A stretch of 64,000 nt of DNA from Caulobacter sp. CCUG 60055 (lineage in GTDB: Bacteria > Pseudomonadota > Alphaproteobacteria > Caulobacterales > Caulobacteraceae). This document shows positions 58,352 to 64,000 of the stretch, piece by piece (the stretch's first letter is position 1; each line of letters starts with the position of its first letter). The stretch lies in NCBI RefSeq assembly GCF_022750545.1, contig NZ_PUIC01000001.1:620001-684000 (forward strand), given 5' to 3'. The notes beneath the pieces are model-generated. The model had not been told where the DNA came from. It did no database searches and was given only the letters and a program-made list of their open reading frames with translations. A program made the translations under genes and the position numbers.

Positions 58352-59008
58352 TCAGGAGCCGGCGCGCGCCAGCACCACCCCGATCAGCACGGCCGCGTAG
58401 TGCAGTCCCGCGCCGCCGAGCACGTGGCCGTGCCAGATGGCCCGGCGGAAGCGCAGCCGCTTCATCAGGTAGAAGGCCGCGCCGGTCGAATAGACCAGGC
58501 CGCCGATGGCGAGCAGCAACAGCGCGACCCAGGACAGGCCGGCGATCATCGGCTTGATCGCCACCAGCACCAGCCAGCCGAGCGCCAGATAGACCCCGAC
58601 CCAGAACCGGCGCCCAAGGCCCGGCAGGAACAGTTTTCCCGCCACCCCGGCCAAGGCCACGGTCCACACGGCGGCGGTCATGCCGACGCTCCAGGCCCCG
58701 GTCAGGCGCTGGGTGGTGAACGGCGTGTAGGAGGCGGCGATCATCAGGAAGATGCCGGCGTGGTCGAACCGGCGCAGGATCGGCCGCCAGGACGCCTTGG
58801 CGAAGTTGTAGGCGGTGGACACCCCGAGCATCAGCACCAGGCCGACGGCGTAGATCGACACCGACACCACCTGACCGATCGATCCGCCCAGGGCCAGGCC
58901 CAGCAGCACCCCGCCGCCGAACAGGGCGAGCGCCAGCCCGGCCAGATGCACGCACAGGTCGGCGCACTTGGCGGCTGGGGTCGGATAGTGAAGACCGGAC
59001 GTGGGCAT
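58352..59008 (-). CDS. Hemolysin III / PAQR-family membrane protein
   Basis: A 218-residue protein with seven predicted membrane helices and the PAQR family motifs: LGVSTAYNFAK, RFDHAGIFLMIAASYTPF, and near the C-terminus RAIWHGHVLGGAGLHY with the metal-binding histidines. PAQR proteins have a zinc-hydrolase-like site in the membrane; the bacterial substrate is unknown. It is convergent with the BaiN-type gene. Confidence 0.9.
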   Translation of the reverse strand: MPTSGLHYPTPAAKCADLCVHLAGLALALFGGGVLLGLALGGSIGQVVSVSIYAVGLVLMLGVSTAYNFAKASWRPILRRFDHAGIFLMIAASYTPFTTQRLTGAWSVGMTAAVWTVALAGVAGKLFLPGLGRRFWVGVYLALGWLVLVAIKPMIAGLSWVALLLLAIGGLVYSTGAAFYLMKRLRFRRAIWHGHVLGGAGLHYAAVLIGVVLARAGS

Positions 59009-59150
59009 GGCGCGACAAGCCTAAACATCTTGGAGCGACGGATAAATGACGATCATTCGTGTCATTTCGTGGACAGGCGCGAACCTTCCGAACCTGTCCT
59101 TTCCGGCCTCGTCGCGATAGTAGACGCCGCAAATCAACACAGGCGACACC

Positions 59151-60074
59151 GTGGCGGATGACGATCGAGTGATGGAAGGCGTTTATGGCGAGCCGCCCCG
59201 GGCGCTGGCGCAGGCCGGCGCGCGGGCGGCGCAGTTCTCTCCGCTGATTCCCGGCGCCTCTGCGCTGGAGGAGGTCGCGCCGGAAAGCCTCGCGGCCATG
59301 ACCATGTTGGCTCCGCCGGGCGCGGTCGAGCGCCGACGCGTCCTGGCCCTGGCCCTGCGCGCCCTTACGCCGGACGCCCCGCTGACGGCGATGGCGCCCA
59401 AGGACAAGGGCGGCTCGCGCCTCGGCAAGGAGCTGGCCGCGTTCGGCTGCGAGGTGATCGAGACCGCCAAGCGGCACCACCGCATCTGCGTCGTCCGCCG
59501 GCCCGCCGCGCCCCAGGGGCTCGATGCGGCGATCGCCGCCGGGGCGATGCAGCGCCCGCCGGGCCTCGACCTTTGGTCGCAGCCCGGCGTGTTCAGCTGG
59601 GACAGGGTCGACCCCGGCAGCGCCCTGCTGGCGGCGCAACTGCCGGCGATGACCGGCGCGGGCGCCGACCTCGGGGCCGGCGTCGGCGTGCTGGCCCGCC
59701 GTGTCCTGGCGTCCGCCGCGGTGACCCGCCTGCATCTGGTCGACATCGACCGCCGCGCGGTCGAGGCGGCGCGGCGCAATGTCGACGATCCGCGCGCGAC
59801 CTTTCAATGGGCCGACGTCCGCGCCGGCGGACCGGCGGCGCAGACGCTGGACTTCGTAGTCATGAACCCGCCGTTCCACGACGGCGGCGCCGAGGACCGC
59901 ACCCTGGGCCAGGCGTTCATCCGTCACGCCGCCGCCCTGCTCCGCAAGGGCGGCTGCTGCTGGCTGGTGGCCAACCGGCACCTGCCCTACGAGGCCGAGC
60001 TGTCGTCGGCCTTCGCCAAGGCGACGCTCAAGGCCGAGGCCGGCGGCTATAAGGTCTACGAGGCCCGGCGATGA
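59151..60074 (+). CDS. Class I SAM-dependent RNA methyltransferase (RsmC-like)
   Basis: A 307-residue enzyme with a degenerate N-terminal half and a C-terminal Rossmann methyltransferase domain: DLGAGVGVLARRVLA (SAM motif I), LVDIDRRAVEAARRN and VVMNPPFHDGGAEDRTLGQA. The NPPFH motif is characteristic of enzymes that methylate the exocyclic amine of guanine in RNA, such as RsmC (16S rRNA G1207). The stop overlaps the next start (ATGA at 60071), which supports a role in rRNA modification with RsuA. Confidence 0.85.
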   Translation: MADDDRVMEGVYGEPPRALAQAGARAAQFSPLIPGASALEEVAPESLAAMTMLAPPGAVERRRVLALALRALTPDAPLTAMAPKDKGGSRLGKELAAFGCEVIETAKRHHRICVVRRPAAPQGLDAAIAAGAMQRPPGLDLWSQPGVFSWDRVDPGSALLAAQLPAMTGAGADLGAGVGVLARRVLASAAVTRLHLVDIDRRAVEAARRNVDDPRATFQWADVRAGGPAAQTLDFVVMNPPFHDGGAEDRTLGQAFIRHAAALLRKGGCCWLVANRHLPYEAELSSAFAKATLKAEAGGYKVYEARR

Positions 60075-60814
60075 GCAAGGCGCCCGCCGCCATGCGGCTG
60101 GACCGCCTGCTCGCCAACATGGGCTACGGCTCGCGGCGGGAGATCCAGCAACTGGCCCGCGCCGGCCAGGTGACGCTGGACGGGGTCGCAGTCGCCGACG
60201 CCGATCTTCGCGTCCCGGTCGCCCCGGAGCTGTCGCAGCGCCTGCGCGTGCAGGGCCGTCCCCTCGATCCGCCGCCGGGGCTGGCGCTGATGCTGCACAA
60301 GCCCCTCGGCGTCACCTGTTCGCACAAGGAGGCGGGCGCGCTGGTCTACGACCTGCTGCCGTCGCGCTGGCGGCGACGCGAGCCGGCCGTCTCGACCATC
60401 GGCCGTCTCGACAAGGACACCTCGGGCCTCTTGCTGATGACCGACGACGGCGGCCTGCTGCACCGGGTGATCTCGCCCAGGGCGCATGTGGCCAAGCGCT
60501 ATCGCGTCGACCTCGACCGCCCCCTGCGCGGCGACGAGGCGGCGGTATTCGCGGCCGGAGACCTGATGCTGGACGGCGAGGACAAGCCCCTGTCCCCGGC
60601 GGTCATGACCACGCTGTCGCCGACCTCGGCCCTGCTGACCATCACCGAGGGCCGCTATCATCAGGTCCGCCGCATGTTCGCGGCGATGGGCAACCACGTC
60701 ACGGCCCTGCACCGCGACAGAATCGGCGGCCTCGACCTGCCTGGCGACCTTGAGCCCGGCGCCTGGCGGCTGCTGTCCGAGGCCGACGTCGCGGCGATCT
60801 TCCGGGCCGATTGA
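60071..60814 (+). CDS. rsuA: RsuA-family ribosomal small-subunit pseudouridine synthase
   Basis: A 247-residue protein: N-terminal S4 RNA-binding domain (RLDRLLANMGYGSRREIQQL) followed by the pseudouridine synthase domain with the catalytic Asp in GRLDKDTSGLLLMTDDG and the later RYHQVRRMFAAMGNHVTALH. It isomerises a uridine in 16S rRNA. Overlaps the RsmC-like gene by four bases. Confidence 0.9.
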   Translation: MSKAPAAMRLDRLLANMGYGSRREIQQLARAGQVTLDGVAVADADLRVPVAPELSQRLRVQGRPLDPPPGLALMLHKPLGVTCSHKEAGALVYDLLPSRWRRREPAVSTIGRLDKDTSGLLLMTDDGGLLHRVISPRAHVAKRYRVDLDRPLRGDEAAVFAAGDLMLDGEDKPLSPAVMTTLSPTSALLTITEGRYHQVRRMFAAMGNHVTALHRDRIGGLDLPGDLEPGAWRLLSEADVAAIFRAD

Positions 60815-60962
60815 CCACAAAGTGCGGCCTTGACGCCACGTTCGACGCTGTTTTCGCGCGAACCATCTTTTCCTGGCGGCCATCTGGCCTTAAGTACGCG
60901 CCGTCCAGGCTGCGTAACGCTTTCACGCGCGCGGCCGGACCCCATCAAAACCTAGGACAAGC

Positions 60963-61319
60963 ATGAAACACCTGAAGACGACCGGTTTTGCCGAACGCCG
61001 CGAAGCATCCGCCGAGGCCAAGAAGGCCCTGCTCGCCAAGTTCAAGCCCAAGCCGGCCGTGACCGCCAACGACTTCGTCGACCGCGCCACTGAGCGCGAG
61101 CGCGAACTGGACGCCGTGCGCGCCGCCCGTCAGGCCGAACGCGAAGCCGCCCGCGCCGCCCGCGCCGCCGCCGTCGCCGCCGAGCAAGAGGCCCAGGCCG
61201 CGCTGGAACAGGCCGCTCTCGAGGTCAAGCGTAGCGAACGCAAGGAGCGCAAGGCGCTCGAAAAGTCCGAGGCCCAGGCCCGTCGCGCCTCTCGCCTGGC
61301 CGCCTACGGCCGCATGTGA
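60963..61319 (+). CDS. DUF6481-type basic coiled-coil protein
   Basis: A 118-residue protein with the N-terminal GFAERREASAEAKKALLAKF and a long helix rich in Ala, Glu and Arg (EREAARAARAAAVAAEQEAQ) that should form a coiled coil. It matches the small Alphaproteobacterial family DUF6481. The function is unknown; its charge pattern would suit nucleic acid or ribosome binding. It has its own promoter region of about 150 bases. Confidence 0.75.
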   Translation: MKHLKTTGFAERREASAEAKKALLAKFKPKPAVTANDFVDRATERERELDAVRAARQAEREAARAARAAAVAAEQEAQAALEQAALEVKRSERKERKALEKSEAQARRASRLAAYGRM

Positions 61320-61326
61320 GCCTGAT

Positions 61327-61346
61327 CCGGGCGCCCCGGCGCCCGG
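61327..61346. terminator. Perfect inverted repeat after the DUF6481 gene
   Basis: CCGGGCGCC then CC then GGCGCCCGG: a 9-bp perfect stem directly after the stop codon. There is no T-run, so it may work as a transcript 3' end stabiliser or a weak terminator. Confidence 0.45.
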
Positions 61347-61355
61347 ACGCGCGCC

Positions 61356-61748
61356 ATGACCACGGCCGAGAACGCGATCCGCGCCCGCCGGCGGCTGACG
61401 AACAAGTTCATCGCCGCCCATGACGCCGAACGCCTGCGGCCGTTCTTCGCCCCCGAGGTCAATGTCGTCGTCGGCGACGGCGCGCTGATCTGCGGGGCCG
61501 ATGCGGTGATCGCGGCCTTCGCGGCCCAGTTCCGCGAATCCGGCTTCGTCCGATACGAACGGTCGCCGGATACGGTCACGCCCGACCAGGACGGCGGCCG
61601 CGCCGCCGAGAACGGCCGGTGGACCGGCGTCTGGCGCGACGCGGCGATGGCCGGGGCCTACATGGCCGTCTGGCGCAAATCCGTCGGCCAATGGGTCATA
61701 GAATCCGAACTCTACGTCACCCTGACCCGCACGGAGCCGTCGTCATGA
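61356..61748 (+). CDS. NTF2-like (SnoaL/DUF4440) protein
   Basis: A 130-residue cone-shaped-fold protein: an N-terminal helix with FIAAHDAERLRPFFAPEVNV, GDGALICGADAVIAAFAAQF, a curved sheet and the ending YVTLTRTEP. Family members are small isomerases, hydrolases or binding proteins; residues here do not allow a choice. The stop overlaps the amidotransferase start (ATGA). Confidence 0.8.
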   Translation: MTTAENAIRARRRLTNKFIAAHDAERLRPFFAPEVNVVVGDGALICGADAVIAAFAAQFRESGFVRYERSPDTVTPDQDGGRAAENGRWTGVWRDAAMAGAYMAVWRKSVGQWVIESELYVTLTRTEPSS

Positions 61749-62437
61749 ACATCGGCATCCTCGAAACCGGCTCGCCGCCGACGCCCCTCGACGAGGGCTT
61801 CGGCTCCTATGGCGACATGTTCCGCCGCCTGCTCGGGCCGGCCTTCCGCTTCACCATGTTCGACGTCCGCAACGGCGACCTGCCCCCCTCGCCCCGCACC
61901 TGCGAGGCATACCTGATCACCGGCTCGGCCTCGGGCGTCTATGACGGCGACCCATGGATCGCCGCGCTGGAGGCGTTCGTCCGCGGCCTGGACGGCGACG
62001 TGAAGATCCTGGGCGTCTGTTTCGGGCACCAGCTGCTGGCCCAGGCCTTCGGCGGCCGGGTCGAGAAGTCGGCCAAGGGCTGGGGCCTCGGCCTCCAGAC
62101 CTATGCGGTGACCAACCGGCCCTACTGGATGGACGAGGTCGAGACCTTCTCCCTGCCCGCCTCGCACCGGGATCAGGTGGTCGAACCGCCGCCGCAGAGC
62201 GTGGTGCTCGCCGCCAGCGACTTCACCCCCTACGCCGCCCTCGCCTATCCGGGCCGCCTGGCGGCGTCGTTCCAGGCCCATCCGGAATTCAGTCCGGACT
62301 ACGCCGCGGCGCTGATCGAGTCCCGCCGGGGCCGCAGCATCGACGAGGCGCAGGCCGCCGCCGCGACCGCCAGCCTGGCCCAGCCCAACGACTCCCAGCG
62401 CGTGGCGATCTGGCTCAGGCGCTTCCTGGGCGGCTGA
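61745..62437 (+). CDS. Class I glutamine amidotransferase (GMP-synthase-like)
   Basis: A 230-residue stand-alone GATase: the nucleophile Cys is in ILGVCFGHQLLAQAFGG and the catalytic His/Glu in FQAHPEFS. It resembles the YbdC/GuaA-like subgroup that hydrolyses glutamine or gamma-glutamyl compounds. No synthase partner is present, so the physiological reaction is unknown. Co-translated with the NTF2-like gene. Confidence 0.87.
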   Translation: MNIGILETGSPPTPLDEGFGSYGDMFRRLLGPAFRFTMFDVRNGDLPPSPRTCEAYLITGSASGVYDGDPWIAALEAFVRGLDGDVKILGVCFGHQLLAQAFGGRVEKSAKGWGLGLQTYAVTNRPYWMDEVETFSLPASHRDQVVEPPPQSVVLAASDFTPYAALAYPGRLAASFQAHPEFSPDYAAALIESRRGRSIDEAQAAAATASLAQPNDSQRVAIWLRRFLGG

Positions 62438-62732
62438 ACCCGGCCCTCCGCCGCAATCCAGCGTCGAACCTCCATCGGTTGAGCATCCGCGCCGGCCGCC
62501 TCCGCGGCCGAAGACGCCGCCGTGCGGCCGCCAAACCCCTTGCGGTCCAGGCCGCGCTCGTCAGGCGACAAAATCCCTGGTTTCGGCGAGACTTCGCGGA
62601 CGGCTTCATTTCAGCGCCGACATAGAGGCCGAAGGGATGTGTGGGAGTTGTATCACCGCCGCCTCTTTTGAGTCGGGCCGCTGAGGCATAAGCGCCCACT
62701 CGCCCTGCGGTAATGCGTCAAGAGGAGACCTC

Positions 62733-64000
62733 ATGGACCGGCAGCCAGCGCCGATGGAAGGCGGATCGCAGCAGGGGCGGTCAACCCAGGCACGGCGAGC
62801 GGGCCAGTCTCGCGGCCGGGTGATCGGGGCGGCCCTGGCGGTCGGCGGGCTCGCCGCGCTCGGCGCCCTGGCCTGGCATCTGACGCACCGCGCGCCGGCC
62901 GGTCCCGGCGGTCCGGGAGGCCCCGGCGGCGGGCGGCGGCCGACCACCACCGTCGGCGTCGCCATGGCCAAGAACATCGACATCCCCATCACCATCGAGG
63001 CCCTGGGCGCGGTGACGCCGCCGGCCACCGCCACGGTCCGCCCGCAGGTCGCGGGCGTCATCACCCAGATCCTGTTCCGCGAGGGCCAGATGGTCGAAAA
63101 GGGCCAGACGCTGGCGGTGATCGATCCCCGTCCCTTCCAGCTGGCCCTCGGCCAGGCCCAGGGCAATCTCGCCCGCGACGAGGCCCAGCTCCAGGTCGCC
63201 CAGCTGACCCTGACCCGCTATCGCACCCTGCTGACCCAGGACAGCATCGCCCGCCAGGACGTCGACACCCAGGCCGCCACCGTCAAGCAGCTGCAAGGGG
63301 TGGTGGCCACCGACCGCGCGGCCGTGGGCTCGGCCCAGCTCAATCTCGGCTACAGCCGCATCGCCGCCCCGGTTTCGGGGCGGATCGGCCTGCGCGTCGT
63401 CGACATGGGCAACTACATCGCCGCCGGCGACGCCGCCGGCGTGGCGGTGATCACCCAGGTCAATCCCATCGACGTCGAATTCTCGGTGCCGCAGGACGAC
63501 CTGCCCCGCATCCAGGCCCGGGTGAAGGCCGGCGCGGCCATCGCCGTCACCGCGCTCGACCGCACGCGGACCACGACCCTCGGCCAGGGCCAGTTCCTGA
63601 CACTGGACAACCAGGTCGACGCCGCCACCGGCACGGTCAAGGCCAAGGCCCGGTTCGCCAACGGCGACGGCGCGCTGTTCCCCAATCAGTTCGTCAACGT
63701 CCGCATGCTGCTCGACACGCTGAGCGGCGCCGTGGTCGTGCCGGCGGCGGCGCTGCGGCACGGGCCGCAAGGCGATTTCGTCTACGTCCTCAACCAGGAT
63801 CGCACGGTCAGCCTGCGCGCGGTGACGCGCGGCCCCGGCAGCGGCGACAACGTCTCGATCACCCAGGGCCTCAAGCTCGGCGAGCGGGTGGTCACCGAGG
63901 GCGGCGACCGCTTGACCGACGGCGCGCGGGTGCAGTTGCCTGGCGACAAGCCGCACCAGGGCGGCCCGGGCGGTCCGGGCGGCGGCGGCCGTCGTCATGG
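62733..64000 (+). CDS. RND efflux periplasmic adaptor (MdtA/AcrA-like), C-terminus beyond window
   Basis: The frame from ATG 62733 (AGAGGAGA upstream) runs off the right edge after at least 422 residues. It has one N-terminal membrane anchor (about 30-50), a Gly/Pro-rich linker, a barrel-sandwich domain (ATVRPQVAGVITQILFREGQ and AAPVSGRIGLRVVDMGNYI), a helical hairpin (about 140-185), a beta-barrel domain (VNPIDVEFSVPQDDLPRI) and the start of the membrane-proximal domain, and a Gly-rich tail. It links an inner-membrane RND pump, probably encoded next, to an outer-membrane channel. A second long Gly/Pro repeat near 63960 is unusual. Confidence 0.9.
   Translation, partial: MDRQPAPMEGGSQQGRSTQARRAGQSRGRVIGAALAVGGLAALGALAWHLTHRAPAGPGGPGGPGGGRRPTTTVGVAMAKNIDIPITIEALGAVTPPATATVRPQVAGVITQILFREGQMVEKGQTLAVIDPRPFQLALGQAQGNLARDEAQLQVAQLTLTRYRTLLTQDSIARQDVDTQAATVKQLQGVVATDRAAVGSAQLNLGYSRIAAPVSGRIGLRVVDMGNYIAAGDAAGVAVITQVNPIDVEFSVPQDDLPRIQARVKAGAAIAVTALDRTRTTTLGQGQFLTLDNQVDAATGTVKAKARFANGDGALFPNQFVNVRMLLDTLSGAVVVPAAALRHGPQGDFVYVLNQDRTVSLRAVTRGPGSGDNVSITQGLKLGERVVTEGGDRLTDGARVQLPGDKPHQGGPGGPGGGGRRH

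Overview
The window is GC-rich (about two thirds G+C) with tightly packed genes, ATGA-type overlaps and alphaproteobacterial gene sets: an Mla-type lipid transporter, a FixL/FixJ/FixK oxygen circuit, an assimilatory APS-reductase operon and many small conserved proteins. It most resembles a member of the Caulobacteraceae (Caulobacter/Phenylobacterium type). That assignment is an inference from gene content.

Left flank (1-17 kb), core-like: the end of a lactone oxidase; a four-gene MCE/Mla lipid-transport operon; a WecG/TagA glycosyltransferase; Nudix, S1/P1 nuclease and GST genes; a 3D-domain secreted protein ending at a bidirectional terminator; a sulfate-assimilation operon (cobA, DUF2849, cysI, DUF934, cysH, with fpr downstream) divergent from a LysR regulator; chorismate mutase, an Hpt protein and an M20 peptidase; then tRNA-Lys(CTT) at 17.05 kb.

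Centre (17.1-53.3 kb), accessory island: it lies between tRNA-Lys and a PLP-enzyme gene. It carries scars of mobile DNA (chrA, trbB, CopG, IS110, two IS6-family and asparagine-synthase-like remnants) but also many intact genes with one regulatory signature. I found 18 FNR/FixK-type boxes (TTGA-N6-TCAA or one mismatch) at 14 intergenic or gene-end positions. At each position the box nearest the gene is centred about 52-85 nt upstream of a start codon. The matching regulators are at 23.2-26.7 kb: a FixK-like Crp/Fnr protein, a FixL kinase with heme-PAS residues, FixJ and a stand-alone receiver that has its own box. Genes next to boxes include Hsp20, three tandem-Usp proteins, two triple-BON proteins, a phosphoribosyltransferase, two alpha/beta hydrolases, a PNPOx-fold protein with a zinc alcohol dehydrogenase, a second alcohol dehydrogenase, an NRAMP-like transporter, PolX plus class II ribonucleotide reductase, PepSY, Host_attach and beta-CASP RNase proteins, and two paralogous two-helix membrane proteins. 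A nitroreductase, a second PNPOx protein, MgtC/DUF4010 and an AMP-phosphorylase-type enzyme with a PRPP synthetase are also in the island, without a convincing box at the usual distance. The set looks like a low-oxygen survival regulon and parallels, by function, the mycobacterial DosR dormancy regulon.

Right flank (53.3-64 kb), core-like: a PLP-dependent lyase, Lrp regulator, DEAD-box helicase, BaiN-type flavoprotein, hemolysin-III protein, RsmC-like methyltransferase, RsuA-type pseudouridine synthase, a DUF6481 protein, an NTF2-like protein, a class I glutamine amidotransferase, and the start of an RND efflux adaptor gene that runs off the window.
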